Shown one piece after another: positions 53,500 to 62,570 of a DNA stretch of 64,000 nucleotides. The stretch covers positions 5,084,001 to 5,148,000 of the forward strand of contig NZ_CP031194.1 of the NCBI RefSeq assembly GCF_003344965.1, written 5' to 3'. Under the pieces are notes generated by a model. It had not been told where the DNA came from, ran no database searches, and was given only the letters and a program-made list of their open reading frames with translations. The position numbers and the translations under genes were made by a program. The stretch's first letter is position 1; each line of letters opens with the position of its first letter. This DNA comes from Streptomyces paludis (GTDB lineage: Bacteria; Actinomycetota; Actinomycetes; Streptomycetales; Streptomycetaceae).

Positions 53500-54117
53500 C
53501 GGGTTGGGCCGCTTGAGGCCGTAGATCACACCGCCCGCGCTGTACAGCAGCCCGCCGACGATGACCAGCACCAGCACCGCGATGCCGCCCGCGCGCAGGA
53601 AATCGGGGAGGAAGAAGACGGCGGCCCAGCCCATCGCGATGTAGCAGGGCGTGTACAGCCAGCGCGGCGCGCCGACCCAGAACACCCGGAACGCGATCCC
53701 CGCGGCGGCGGCGGCCCACACGGCCCAGAGCAGGGTCCGCCCCGTCGACGCGGGCAGCAGCAGCATGGTCAGCGGGGTGTAAGTCCCCGCGATGATCAGG
53801 AAGATGTTGGCGTGGTCGAGCCGGCGCAGCACGGCCTCGCCGCGCGGTCCCCAGGTGCCGCGGTGGTAGACGGCGCTGACGCCGAAGAGCAGGCAGGCCG
53901 TCAGGACATAGATCCCGCAGGCGATCCGGGCGCGGGTGGAGTCCGTCAGGATGATCAGCGCCGACCCGGCGACCAGGACGGCGGGGAACATCCCCGCGTG
54001 CAGCCAGCCGCGCAGTTTCGGCTTGACCGGGCTCGACGGCAGGATCCCGGCCGGCCCCCCTTCGGTGCTCGGGGGGTTCGCGGACGGATCGGACGCGGCA
54101 GGGTTCATGGGGCTCAT
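53395..54117 (-). CDS. Hemolysin III / PAQR-type membrane protein
   Basis: 240 residues from the ATG at 54117 (a second ATG lies at 54108). Seven membrane helices of the YqfA/hemolysin III family, with the metal-site residues in SAVYHRGTWGPRGEAVLRRLDHANIFLIIAGTYTP and the C-terminal WFGFHEVFHSFTLAAFVVHF. PAQR proteins are thought to be zinc hydrolases that act on lipids. No ribosome site is evident, and the transcript may be leaderless, since the upstream palindrome leaves little room. Confidence 0.85.
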   Translation of the reverse strand: MSPMNPAASDPSANPPSTEGGPAGILPSSPVKPKLRGWLHAGMFPAVLVAGSALIILTDSTRARIACGIYVLTACLLFGVSAVYHRGTWGPRGEAVLRRLDHANIFLIIAGTYTPLTMLLLPASTGRTLLWAVWAAAAAGIAFRVFWVGAPRWLYTPCYIAMGWAAVFFLPDFLRAGGIAVLVLVIVGGLLYSAGGVIYGLKRPNPSPRWFGFHEVFHSFTLAAFVVHFVGISLVAYQHS

Positions 54118-54514
54118 GCTACCTACGGTTCCGTAGGTTACGTCTCGGTACAGCGGGTTCCGGACTCGGTGTGATCGGTTCCGCTTCGCGCGCGGAGGGT
54201 TCGGGAGGGGTGGGGTACGGAGGGCGCGAGGAGAAGCCGGAAGCGCGGAGGGTCCGGGGAAGCCGGGGGAGGTCCGGGGAGACCCGTGGGCACGGGAAGG
54301 GTCAAGACCTGGAAAACGGCCTGGAAAACCCCGGAAGTCGCGCCGGTCTGCCCCGGAACGAGTGGCGATGCTCACGTGTGAGGCCCTCTGGACAGATGGG
54401 CACGATCATCGGATGATCAAATGAGTGCGGTCGGCACCGGATGAGCGGCTACGAAGCATCCGGGTCGCAGCCCCCAAGGGGCACAACACCCGAAACCCTC
54501 ACCAAGGAGCAATC
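54118..54514. other. 397-bp control region between hemolysin III and pckG
   Basis: No gene is supported. It holds the palindrome at 54121-54138, a G-rich, repeat-like stretch (GGGGAAGCCGGGGGAGGTCCGGGGAG, about 54256-54281) and the leader of pckG. Confidence 0.5.
54121..54138. promoter_or_regulatory. Perfect palindromic operator before hemolysin III
   Basis: ACCTACGG TT CCGTAGGT: perfect 8-bp arms with a 2-bp spacer, four bases upstream of the ATG at 54117. This is typical of a TetR-type dimer site and would block the start of transcription. The regulator is not obvious nearby. Confidence 0.65.
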
Positions 54515-56338
54515 GTGGCGCGCGAAAACGCGGCTCCCCTCACCATCCCCACCCAGCATCAGGACTTGATCTCCTGGGTGGACGAAATCGCAGCCATCAC
54601 AGAGCCGGACAGGGTGGTCTGGTGCGACGGGTCCGAGAGCGAGTACGAGAACCTGTGCGGGGAACTCGTCGCCAAGGGCACGTTCCGGAAGCTCGACCCG
54701 GTCAAGCGGCCCAACTCGTACTACGCCGCCTCCGACCCCTCCGACGTGGCGCGCGTCGAGGACCGTACGTACATCTGCTCCGAGAAGGAGGAGGACGCCG
54801 GCCCGACCAACCACTGGAAGGCGCCGGCGGAGATGCGCGACATCTTCACCGGTGACCGGGGTATCTTCCGCGGCGCCATGCGCGGCCGGACCATGTACGT
54901 CGTGCCGTTCTGCATGGGCCCGCTGGGCTCGCCGCTCTCCGCGATCGGTGTCGAGATCACCGACTCCGCCTATGTCGCGGCCTCCATGCGCACCATGACC
55001 CGGATGGGACAGCCGGTCCTCGACGAACTCGGCGCCGACGGCTTCTTCGTGAAGGCCGTCCACACCCTCGGCGCACCGCTCGCCCCCGGCGAGGCGGATG
55101 TGCCGTGGCCCTGCAACTCCACCAAGTACATCTCGCACTTCCCCGAGGCGCGCGAGATCTGGTCGTACGGTTCCGGTTACGGCGGCAACGCGCTGCTGGG
55201 CAAGAAGTGTTACGCGCTGCGTATCGCCTCCGTCATGGCGCGTGACGAGGGCTGGCTCGCCGAGCACATGCTGATCCTCAAACTCACGCCTCCCCAGGGC
55301 GACGCGAAGTACGTCGCCGCCGCGTTCCCGTCCGCCTGCGGCAAGACCAACCTCGCCATGCTGGAGCCGACGATCGCCGGCTGGACCGTGGAGACCATCG
55401 GCGACGACATCGCCTGGATGCGCTTCGGCGAGGACGGCCGGCTCTACGCGATCAACCCGGAGGCAGGCTTCTTCGGCGTCGCGCCCGGCACCGGCGAACA
55501 CACCAACGCCAACGCGATGAAGACGATGTGGGGCAACTCCGTCTTCACCAATGTCGCGCTCACCGACGACGGCGACATCTGGTGGGAGGGCATGACCGAC
55601 GAGCCGCCCGCGCATCTCACCGACTGGAAGGGCAACGACTGGACCCCGGAGTCCGGCACCCCCGCCGCCCACCCCAACGCCCGCTTCACCGTGCCCGCCG
55701 GACAGTGCCCGATCATCGCGCCCGAGTGGGAGGACCCCAAGGGCGTGCCGATCTCGGCCATCCTCTTCGGCGGCCGCCGCGCCTCCGCCGTCCCGCTGGT
55801 CACCGAGTCGTTCGACTGGCAGCACGGCGTCTTCCTCGGCGCCAACGTCGCCTCGGAGAAGACGGCGGCGGCCGAGGGCAAGGTCGGTGAGCTGCGCCGC
55901 GACCCGTTCGCCATGCTGCCCTTCTGCGGCTACAACATGGGCGACTACATGGGGCACTGGGTCAAGGTCGGCCAGGACAAGGACGCGGCCAAGCTCCCGA
56001 AGATCTACTACGTGAACTGGTTCCGCAAGGACGGCGCCGGCCGGTTCGTCTGGCCCGGCTTCGGCGAGAACAGCCGGGTGCTCAAGTGGATCGTGGAGCG
56101 TCTGGACGGTACGGCCGAGGGCGTCGAGACGCCGATCGGCATCCTGCCGACGAAGGAGTCCTTCGACACGGACGGTCTGGCGCTCTCCCCGTCCGAGCTG
56201 GACTTCCTGCTCTCGGTCGACAAGGAGGTCTGGCGCGAGGAGGCCGCGCTCGTGCCGGAGCACCTCAACATCTTCGGTGACCACGCGCCGAAGGAGCTGT
56301 GGGACGAGTACCGCGCGCTGGTCCAGCGCCTGGGCTGA
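54515..56338 (+). CDS. pckG: Phosphoenolpyruvate carboxykinase (GTP)
   Basis: 607 residues from a GTG with AAGGAG upstream. GTP-type PEPCK that converts oxaloacetate and GTP to PEP, CO2 and GDP in gluconeogenesis and anaplerosis. Motifs: the substrate Arg region ([17 protein letters not shown]), the metal-binding region [19 protein letters not shown], the mobile P-loop with reactive Cys [13 protein letters not shown], the kinase-2 motif TIGDDIAWM, and guanine-binding [13 protein letters not shown]. Full length for actinobacteria. Hairpins follow the stop. Confidence 0.96.
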   Translation: MARENAAPLTIPTQHQDLISWVDEIAAITEPDRVVWCDGSESEYENLCGELVAKGTFRKLDPVKRPNSYYAASDPSDVARVEDRTYICSEKEEDAGPTNHWKAPAEMRDIFTGDRGIFRGAMRGRTMYVVPFCMGPLGSPLSAIGVEITDSAYVAASMRTMTRMGQPVLDELGADGFFVKAVHTLGAPLAPGEADVPWPCNSTKYISHFPEAREIWSYGSGYGGNALLGKKCYALRIASVMARDEGWLAEHMLILKLTPPQGDAKYVAAAFPSACGKTNLAMLEPTIAGWTVETIGDDIAWMRFGEDGRLYAINPEAGFFGVAPGTGEHTNANAMKTMWGNSVFTNVALTDDGDIWWEGMTDEPPAHLTDWKGNDWTPESGTPAAHPNARFTVPAGQCPIIAPEWEDPKGVPISAILFGGRRASAVPLVTESFDWQHGVFLGANVASEKTAAAEGKVGELRRDPFAMLPFCGYNMGDYMGHWVKVGQDKDAAKLPKIYYVNWFRKDGAGRFVWPGFGENSRVLKWIVERLDGTAEGVETPIGILPTKESFDTDGLALSPSELDFLLSVDKEVWREEAALVPEHLNIFGDHAPKELWDEYRALVQRLG

Positions 56339-56351
56339 CACACCCGTCCGT

Positions 56352-56374
56352 ACGTTCGCCGGATGAGCGAACGT
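56352..56374 (+). terminator. First terminator hairpin after pckG
   Basis: ACGTTCGC and GCGAACGT form an 8-bp stem with a 7-nt loop, 14 bp after the stop codon. Confidence 0.65.
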
Positions 56375-56381
56375 GCCGCGA

Positions 56382-56410
56382 CCCCCGGAACCGTGCGAGG
56401 GCTCCGGGGG
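56382..56410 (+). terminator. Second hairpin after pckG
   Basis: CCCCCGGA (56382-56389) with TCCGGGGG (56403-56410), 8-bp stem, 13-nt loop. Together with the first hairpin it makes a tandem terminator. Confidence 0.6.
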
Positions 56411-56457
56411 CCGCGGTACGTCATACCCGTACGGGGCGAGTTCGTCACGGCCCCACC

Positions 56458-56525
56458 GAGGAGGACTCCATCGAGGAGGACTCCGCCTACGAGGACTCCG
56501 CCGCCGAGGACTCCACCGACGACGG
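56458..56525. repeat. GAGGACTCC short repeats
   Basis: Four copies of GAGGACTCC spaced 12-18 bp apart in the pckG downstream gap. One frame would read a Glu-Asp-Ser repeat, but no start or gene context supports translation. Confidence 0.6.
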
Positions 56526-56555
56526 CGAGGCCGCCGATGGCATGGGGGAGGGCCG

Positions 56556-56945
56556 TCAGCGCGCGCCGATGAGGTCCGGCGTGGCCAGTGCCGCTGTGTG
56601 GGCGTCCATCCGCTCCGCCGCGAGGATGGCGGCGCCCGTGTCGGCGCGGGAGGCGGCCACGACCAGGGCGCGGCCCGCCAGGGCCAGGGCGCGGCGGTGG
56701 AGGGCGGCCGGGTCGTGGCCGGTGAGGGCCGCGTGGCGGACCGGCGGGGTGCCCCGGAGTCCGGCGATCCGGGTGGCTATGGCCTCGGCGGCCGCGCCCA
56801 GCCCCAGTTCGTCGGTGACGGCGAGGAGCGCGGACAGATGTCCGGCGAGCTGGATGTCCAGCTCCTCGTCGCGGCTGCGGTGCGGGAACCCGGCGTCGGC
56901 GCCGGCCATGGTGTGGACCGACTTCGTACGGATCGGCTCGTACAT
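56556..56945 (-). CDS. Conserved-looking hypothetical helical protein
   Basis: 129 residues; the ATG at 56945 has AGGAGG six bases upstream. It opens MYEPIRTKSVHTM and is then almost wholly helical (EELDIQLAGHLSALLAVTDEL, AAAEAIATRIAGLRG, ALHRRALALAGRALVVAASR). There is no signal peptide, membrane helix or catalytic motif. The amphipathic helices suggest a small helical-bundle protein. I do not recognise the family. Confidence 0.7.
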   Translation of the reverse strand: MYEPIRTKSVHTMAGADAGFPHRSRDEELDIQLAGHLSALLAVTDELGLGAAAEAIATRIAGLRGTPPVRHAALTGHDPAALHRRALALAGRALVVAASRADTGAAILAAERMDAHTAALATPDLIGAR

Positions 56946-57075
56946 GAGAGGGCCTCCTGGCATCGTCAGGAGGCCATCCTACCTTGGATTCAGTCTAAAG
57001 TTGAGTGGTGTCCGGGGAGGTTCGGGGGGCGTCCGGGGAAGTTGCGGAAGAGGCATGGCCGCCCGCGCCCCTTCC

Positions 57076-58287
57076 CTACGGCTGCGCGTACCCCTCCAGG
57101 AACGTCCCGATCCGCGTCACCGCGTCCGTCAGGTCCTGCACCGTCGGCAGCGTCACGATCCGGAAGTGATCGGGCTCGGGCCAGTTGAACCCCGTACCGT
57201 GCACGACCATGATCTTCTCCGCGCGCAGCAGATCGAGGACCATCTGCCGGTCGTCCTTGATCTTGTAGACCTTCGGGTCCAGCCGGGGGAAGAGATACAG
57301 CGCCCCCTTCGGCTTCACACATGTCACGCCGGGGATCTGGGTGAGCAGGTCGTACGCCACGTTCCGCTGCTCCAGGATCCGGCCGCCCGGCTCCACCAGC
57401 TCCTGGATGGACTGCCGGCCGTTCAGCGCCGTGGCCACCGCGTGCTGCGACGGCATGTTCGCGCACAGCCGCATATTGGCCAGGATCGTCAGCCCCTCGA
57501 TGTACGAGGAGGCGTGCGCCTTCGGGCCGCAGACCGCGAGCCAGCCCGAGCGGAAGCCGGCCACCCGGTAGTTCTTCGAGAGCCCGTTGAACGTGAGGGT
57601 CAGCAGGTCGGGCGCGATCGCCGCCGTCGGGGTGTGGGTCGCGCCGTCGTAGAGGATCCGGTCGTAGATCTCGTCGGAGCAGACGACCAGATTGTGCCGC
57701 CGCGCGATCTCGGTGAGCGAGGCGACCATCGCGTCGTCGTACACGGCGCCGGTGGGATTGTTCGGGTTGATGATCACGATCGCCTTCGTACGATCGGTGA
57801 TCTTCCGCTCGATGTCGCCGAGGTCCGGCATCCAGTCCGACTGCTCGTCGCAGCGGTAGTGCACGGCCGTACCGCCCGCCAGCGACACCGACGCCGTCCA
57901 CAGCGGATAGTCGGGGGACGGTACGAGGACCTCGTCCCCGTCGTCCAGCAGCGCCTGCATCGACATCTGGATCAGCTCGGAGACGCCGTTGCCGAGGTAG
58001 ATGTCCTCGACGTCCAGCTCGATGCCCTTGGTCTGGTAGTGCTGCATGACCGCGCGGCGCGCCGACAGGAGCCCCTTCGCGTCGCCGTAGCCGTGGGCGT
58101 CCCCGAGGTTGCGGAGCATGTCCTCAAGGATCTCCGGGGGGCACTCGAAACCGAACGCCGCCGGGTTCCCGGTGTTCAGCTTGAGGATGCGCTGGCCCGC
58201 CGCCTCCAGCCGCATCGCCTCGTCGAGGACGGGGCCCCGGATCTCGTAACCGACGTTTGCGAGCTTTGTGGACTGGATGACCTGCAT
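57076..58287 (-). CDS. Class I/II aminotransferase, AlaA-like (glutamate-pyruvate type)
   Basis: 403 residues; ATG 58287 with AAGGTGG upstream. A PLP fold-type I enzyme: LNTGNPAAFGFECPPEIL at the substrate site, GYGDAKGLLSARRAVMQHY, PSPDYPLWTASVSLAGG, IINPNNPTGAVYDD, the aspartate CSDEIYDRILYDG, and the PLP lysine in FNGLSKNYRVAGFRSGW. The order and spacing match AlaA, which makes alanine from pyruvate with glutamate as amino donor. Related aspartate aminotransferases remain possible. Confidence 0.85.
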   Translation of the reverse strand: MQVIQSTKLANVGYEIRGPVLDEAMRLEAAGQRILKLNTGNPAAFGFECPPEILEDMLRNLGDAHGYGDAKGLLSARRAVMQHYQTKGIELDVEDIYLGNGVSELIQMSMQALLDDGDEVLVPSPDYPLWTASVSLAGGTAVHYRCDEQSDWMPDLGDIERKITDRTKAIVIINPNNPTGAVYDDAMVASLTEIARRHNLVVCSDEIYDRILYDGATHTPTAAIAPDLLTLTFNGLSKNYRVAGFRSGWLAVCGPKAHASSYIEGLTILANMRLCANMPSQHAVATALNGRQSIQELVEPGGRILEQRNVAYDLLTQIPGVTCVKPKGALYLFPRLDPKVYKIKDDRQMVLDLLRAEKIMVVHGTGFNWPEPDHFRIVTLPTVQDLTDAVTRIGTFLEGYAQP

Positions 58288-58376
58288 GTCGGCCACCTTA
58301 CGGCCGTGTAACGGAGGCCGCCTGGTGTTTTTCCCCACGTTGCCCCGCGCGGGTGACGTGCCCGGATGCCCTGCCG

Positions 58377-58416
58377 GGATGCCCCGCCCGGACGCCCTAG
58401 CGGGGGCGGGGCATCC
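58377..58416 (-). terminator. Terminator of the deacetylase gene
   Basis: A 13-bp GC-rich stem (58377-58389 with 58404-58416) and 14-nt loop, 40 bp downstream of the NodB lipoprotein gene on the minus strand. Confidence 0.75.
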
Positions 58417-58455
58417 GGGCTCCGAGGCGGCTCCCGGCGCCCCCGGCCGCCGGGC

Positions 58456-59367
58456 CTAGCGGACCGGGAAGCTGAACGCGTACCCGTTCTCGCGCAGCCA
58501 CGGCAGCAGCTCCCCGAGCGCCGCCGCCGTCTGCGACCTGTCGCCCCCGCCGTCGTGGAAGAGCAGCGTCGGGCCGTTGCTCAGCTGGTTGCGCACGGTG
58601 CGCAGGATCGCCGCCGCGCCCGGCTGCTCGAAGTCCTTGGAGTCCACGTTCCAGCCCACCGGCCGCATCCCGGCCGCCGCCGCGATCTGCCTGCTGTACG
58701 GGGTGAACGCGCCGCCGGGGGCCCGGTAGTACAGCGGCTTGACGCCGCCCGACGCCTTCTCGATCTGCCGGGCGGCCTTCAGGATCTGGTCCTTCTGATA
58801 GTTCTCCGGCTTGTGGTCCATTCCGGTGTCGTGCGACACCGAGTGGTCGCAGAGCAGATGGCCCTCGGCCACCACGCGCTTGACCAGCTCCGGGTGCGCC
58901 TCGGCCTGCGGGCCGACCATGCAGAAGACCGCCTTGGCGTGGTTCTTCTTGAGGATCTTGAGGATCTTCGGGGTCCAGACCGGGTCCGGGCCGTCGTCGA
59001 TGGTGAGGTTGACGGCCTTGCCGCCGTCCTCCGCCGCGTGCGCGATGTCCATGTTCACCAGCGGGGCGGGGAGCCGCGCGTCGGGCTTCGACGTCTGTTC
59101 CGGGATGCTCGGCGCCGTACGGGCCGCGGGGGCCGCCGGGGCTGTCGGGGCTGCCGGGGTCTCATGGCGCTGGGAGGGTACGGACAGGCCGGCCCCGTTC
59201 CCCGCCCCGGCCCCCGGCGCCTTCGCGTCGTCCGTCGGGACCGCCTGCTGTCCGCCGCATCCGGCGACCAGCGCCGCCCCGGCGAGCACGAGCGCCGTCG
59301 CCTTCAGCGCCCGGGCGCCCGCCGACCGTACGCCACCACGTGCCCCGCGCGCCGCTTTGTGTGTCAT
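58456..59367 (-). CDS. Polysaccharide deacetylase (NodB) lipoprotein
   Basis: 303 residues from the ATG at 59367. A lipoprotein signal peptide ends in the lipobox LVAGC. An Ala/Pro-rich linker of about 60 residues precedes the NodB domain: catalytic Asp and metal Asp in NLTIDDGPDP, the metal His pair in LCDHSVSHDTGMDH, RAPGGAFTP, and the final HDGGGDRSQT histidine. All catalytic residues are present. It acts outside the cell, probably on peptidoglycan or another N-acetylated glycan. Confidence 0.9.
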   Translation of the reverse strand: MTHKAARGARGGVRSAGARALKATALVLAGAALVAGCGGQQAVPTDDAKAPGAGAGNGAGLSVPSQRHETPAAPTAPAAPAARTAPSIPEQTSKPDARLPAPLVNMDIAHAAEDGGKAVNLTIDDGPDPVWTPKILKILKKNHAKAVFCMVGPQAEAHPELVKRVVAEGHLLCDHSVSHDTGMDHKPENYQKDQILKAARQIEKASGGVKPLYYRAPGGAFTPYSRQIAAAAGMRPVGWNVDSKDFEQPGAAAILRTVRNQLSNGPTLLFHDGGGDRSQTAAALGELLPWLRENGYAFSFPVR

Positions 59368-59495
59368 GTCCCCCACCACTTCTGCTTCTGTTCCGCCACG
59401 TACGGGAGAAGAGACGAGCGAAGGCGCGCGGAGGATCCGCTTTCGGCGCTTCGGTCACCCGTTTGTGACTCCGCCCCCGGTCCGATCCGCCCAGC

Positions 59496-60359
59496 TCAGC
59501 CCGCGACCGCGCGCAGCGCCCCCGGCCGCCGTCCGGTGAGGGAGTCGAGGGCGGCGGCCGTCGCGTCGTCCGCCGGGAGGTGGATCAGCAGCCGCTGTCC
59601 GTCGGCCTCCGGGAGGGCGAGGGTCTCCTCGACGAGCCGCAGCTCGCCCGCCGCGGGGTGCGCGATCCGCCGTACGCCCGCGTTGCTCGCCGGCGCCGCC
59701 GGCAGGTTCGCCCAGCGGTCGGCGAAGGGAGCGCCCGCGGTGAGGGTCAGTTCATGGACGACGGTACGGAGGTGCTGGTCGTCGGGGGCGGAGTCGGCCC
59801 TGAGCCGGGTGACCATCCCGTCGGCGACGCCCTCCCAGTCCGGATGCGCGGACCGGGCCCGCGGGTCGGTGAACAGGAACCGCGCCAGGCTGGGCGCCGG
59901 CGCGTCCAGCAGCCCGAGCGGGCCGAAGACCTGCCGGTAACCGTCGGTGTGGGCCAGCACCTCCGTCAGCCGGTTCAGCAGTACGGCGGGCGTGGGCTCC
60001 AGCCGGTCCAGCAGGGCGCGCAGCGACGGCCGTACGGTACGGGACGGGGGCCGGCCCGCCCCCGGGCAGAACTGCGTCGAGCCGCTGACCGCCTTGAGCG
60101 CGTGCACCAGCGCCGTACGGTCGTCGGCGGTGAAGCGCAGCGCCTGGGCGAGCGAGGCGAGTACCGCGAGCGACGGATTGCGGTCCCTGCCCTGTTCGAG
60201 ACGGGTGAGGTACTCGACGCTGATCCCGGCCAGCGTGGCCAGCTCGGACCGGCGCAGCCCCGGCGTACGGCGCCGGGAACCGGCCGGGAGCCCGACATCG
60301 GCGGGGGACGTGGCCTCGCGCCGCGCGCGCAGGAAGAGGCCCAGTTCGTTGTCGCTCAC
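59496..60359 (-). CDS. XRE-type regulator with MmyB-like ligand-binding domain
   Basis: 287 residues from a GTG. N-terminal helix-turn-helix: LGLFLRARREA, RRTPGLRRSELATLAGISVEYLTRLEQGRDRNPS. The C-terminal MmyB-like domain contains LLDRLEPTPAVLLNRLTEVLAHTDGYRQVFGP, HELTLTAGAPFADRWAN, and GVRRIAHPAAGELRL. Members often bind fatty-acid-like ligands and control an adjacent oxidoreductase or membrane gene. The divergent DoxX gene 379 bp away is the likely target. Confidence 0.88.
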   Translation of the reverse strand: MSDNELGLFLRARREATSPADVGLPAGSRRRTPGLRRSELATLAGISVEYLTRLEQGRDRNPSLAVLASLAQALRFTADDRTALVHALKAVSGSTQFCPGAGRPPSRTVRPSLRALLDRLEPTPAVLLNRLTEVLAHTDGYRQVFGPLGLLDAPAPSLARFLFTDPRARSAHPDWEGVADGMVTRLRADSAPDDQHLRTVVHELTLTAGAPFADRWANLPAAPASNAGVRRIAHPAAGELRLVEETLALPEADGQRLLIHLPADDATAAALDSLTGRRPGALRAVAG

Positions 60360-60738
60360 CCGGGCAATCTACCGGCTGCCGCGGACCGGAGGCGCGGGAC
60401 CGGGCCCGTACCGAGAAGGCCGAGGCGCGGAAACGGGATCGTACCGGGAGGACCGAGGCGCGGAACGGGCCCGCACTGAGAGGACCGAGGCGCGGAACGG
60501 GCCCGTACCGAGAAGACCGAGGTGCGGAATGGACCCGTACCTCGAAGATCGAGGCGTGGGACGGGCTCGCGGCGGGGAGTGTCAGGGCGGGCTCGTATCG
60601 TGGCCCTGGCGCTACCAGCCTGCGCCCGGCCTTCCTCCGCGCCTCGGGAGCAGTCATCCTGACCCGGTTCCCGAGCGCACCGCGCCCGCACCTCCTGACC
60701 CGTGCCGTGCCCGCGCTCACTTCGCTGAGAGGTCCCCC
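60360..60738. other. 379-bp divergent control region
   Basis: Region between the XRE regulator and the DoxX gene. About half of it (60384-60579) is the 32-bp repeat array; the rest (60580-60738) should hold the DoxX promoter. No gene is supported. Confidence 0.6.
60384..60579. repeat. Six degenerate 32-bp tandem repeats
   Basis: Units of the form GACCGAGGCGCGGAACGGGC plus CCGTACCGAGAA, with six copies from 60384 to 60579. The middle ones are nearly identical and exactly 32 bp; the first and last are more diverged. No spacers separate them. Confidence 0.8.
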
Positions 60739-61086
60739 GTGTTCATCGCCTTCGCCGTCATCGGCATCCTGCTCGCCCTCGCCCTGACCGCGTCCGCCGT
60801 GGGCGACATCACCCGGGCCGAGGCGATCGTCGCCTCGCTGTCCAAGGTCGGGGTGCCGGACTCCTGGTACGTCCCCCTCGGCCTCGTCAAGATCGCGGGC
60901 GCGGCCGGGCTCGTGATCGGGCTCTGGGTGCCGTTCCTGGGCGCCGCGGCGGCGATCGGCGTGATCCTCTACTTCATCGGCGCGCTCATCATGCATCTGC
61001 GCGCCAAGGACAAGGGGTTCGCTCCGGTCATCCTCTTCATCGTGCTCGCGGCGGCGGCGCTGGTGCTGCGCCTGGCGTCCGCCTGA
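60739..61086 (+). CDS. DoxX-family membrane protein
   Basis: 115 residues from a GTG preceded by AGAGG. Four membrane helices: FIAFAVIGILLALALTASAV, the SLSKVGVPDSWYVPLGLVKIAGAAGLVIGLWVPF region typical of DoxX, AIGVILYFIGALIMHLRA, and VILFIVLAAAALVLRLAS. DoxX-like proteins are linked to redox stress and quinone-associated membrane complexes. It stands alone and is convergent with the next gene. Confidence 0.85.
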   Translation: MFIAFAVIGILLALALTASAVGDITRAEAIVASLSKVGVPDSWYVPLGLVKIAGAAGLVIGLWVPFLGAAAAIGVILYFIGALIMHLRAKDKGFAPVILFIVLAAAALVLRLASA

Positions 61087-61106
61087 GGACGTAGGCCCCA
61101 CAGGGC

Positions 61107-62411
61107 TCAGAAAAAGGTACGGACGAGATCCGTCACCGTGCCGTCCGCCGTCACCAGCGGGATCAGCTGCCACTTGTCGAACGACGTGCACGGGTGCGAC
61201 AGCCCCATCCCGACCCAGTCGCCGACCTCCAGCTCGGCCCCCGGTCCGGTCGCCAGCCAGCCGTGCTGGTCGGACAGGCGCGTCACCGTGATGCCGGCCG
61301 CCGGGCGGATCGCGCCCGTACGCGCGTCCCGTACCACCTGGGCCTCCGGCAGATGCAGGTCGTACGCGGCGTCCCGCTTGCCCGCGTTGACGAACGCCTG
61401 GCCGGGGGAGGGGCGGGAGACGACCTGGGCCCAGAGGCGGAAGGCGGGCTGGAGGGCGCCCTCCTCCGGTACGCGGTTGAAGGGCGTGAGGGCGCGGTAC
61501 TGGCCGTCGTCGTGTGTGACGTACGCGCCGGAGCGCAGCAGCTTCAGTACGGGACGCGAGAGCGCCGGGATCTCCGCGAAGACGTCCGCCACCGTGTCGA
61601 ACCAGGCGCTGCCGCCCGCGCTGACGATGATCTCGTCGGTTTCGTCGGTCTCCGCGAACCGGCCCGCCGCGTCGAACTCCACGGCCAGCGCGGTCAGCCG
61701 GCGCAGCCAGGCGCGGACGCTGACCTCGTCGGCCTCCGGCACCTCGCCCTCGTACCCCGCCACCCCGACCAGTCGCAGGGTGGGTACGGCGGCCACCGCG
61801 TCCGCGACGGCGGCGCACTCCGCCTCCGTACGCGCGCCGGTACGCGCCCCCTCGCCCGCGCCCAGTTCGACCACGACCTCCACCGGACGGCCCGCGCCCG
61901 CCGCCCGGAGCGCCTCGTCCATCAGCTCGACGCCGCGCACGGAGTCCACGTAGCAGACGAGCCGGAAGCCGGGATCCCGGTCCAGCTCGGCGGCGAGCCA
62001 GCGCAGCGCCACCGCGTCGACCAGCTCGTTGGCGAGGAAGATCCGCCGGATCCCGAACGCCCGGTAGACACGCGCCTGGTGGGGGACGGCGGCGGTGATG
62101 CCCCAGGCGCCGTGCGCCAGCTGGCGCGCGAAGAGCCGCGGGGACATGGAGGTCTTGCCGTGCGGCGCGAAGGCGAGGCCGTGGCGTGTGGAGTAGGTCT
62201 CCAGCAGGGCGAGATTGTGCTCGACCGACTCGGCGGAGAGGGCGAGAACGGGGGTGGTGAAGCCGCCGGTGAACAGGGAGCGGCGCTCCGCGGCGAGCGC
62301 GCCGACGGTCATCCCCTCGGCATCCGGGGGCAGCCCCTTGAAACGGTGGTCGATCCGCTCGGTGCTCAGGTCTTCCGCGCTCAGGAACCGCGTACTCGGC
62401 TCGTCGGTCAC
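61107..62411 (-). CDS. PLP-dependent amino-acid deaminase (DSD1/alanine-racemase fold)
   Basis: 434 residues from a GTG. Fold-type III PLP enzyme with the lysine in LAFAPHGKTSMSPRLF, then GITAAVPHQARVYRAFGIRR, the AGYEGEVPEADE loop, IIVSAGGSAWFD, and the C-terminal metal/substrate site GWLATGPGAELEVGDWVGMGLSHPCTSFDKWQLIPLV (His and Cys of the D-serine dehydratase type). The family includes D-threonine aldolase and D-serine dehydratase. It shares a divergent control region with a sugar kinase and IclR gene, so a D-amino-acid or hydroxy-amino-acid degradation role is likely. Confidence 0.85.
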   Translation of the reverse strand: MTDEPSTRFLSAEDLSTERIDHRFKGLPPDAEGMTVGALAAERRSLFTGGFTTPVLALSAESVEHNLALLETYSTRHGLAFAPHGKTSMSPRLFARQLAHGAWGITAAVPHQARVYRAFGIRRIFLANELVDAVALRWLAAELDRDPGFRLVCYVDSVRGVELMDEALRAAGAGRPVEVVVELGAGEGARTGARTEAECAAVADAVAAVPTLRLVGVAGYEGEVPEADEVSVRAWLRRLTALAVEFDAAGRFAETDETDEIIVSAGGSAWFDTVADVFAEIPALSRPVLKLLRSGAYVTHDDGQYRALTPFNRVPEEGALQPAFRLWAQVVSRPSPGQAFVNAGKRDAAYDLHLPEAQVVRDARTGAIRPAAGITVTRLSDQHGWLATGPGAELEVGDWVGMGLSHPCTSFDKWQLIPLVTADGTVTDLVRTFF

Positions 62412-62440
62412 GGGCCCTCCCCCTCGTCCATAGACGCGTA

Positions 62441-62459
62441 CGTTGCACTGCGTGCAACG
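62441..62459. promoter_or_regulatory. Palindrome, candidate IclR operator
   Basis: CGTTGCA CTGCG TGCAACG: perfect 7-bp arms and a 5-bp spacer in the 159-bp gap between the divergent deaminase and kinase genes. IclR regulators bind such sites in divergent promoters, and an iclR gene is part of the kinase operon. Confidence 0.6.
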
Positions 62460-62570
62460 CCCATTGCGTATGTCGCTCGGCGCTGTCTAACATCCGAGCC
62501 GACAGCGGGTCAATGGTGCCTTCGAGATCCGGTGCCTTCGAGATCTGCCCGGCCAGGAGGAGTGCCCCGA

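Noticed and set aside
56363..56572. Small Arg/Pro/Thr-rich open frame after pckG
   Set aside because: It covers terminator hairpins and short repeats, and the composition is that of a shadow frame.
60384..60579. Possible CRISPR array
   Set aside because: The units are directly adjacent with no spacers, and no cas gene is near.
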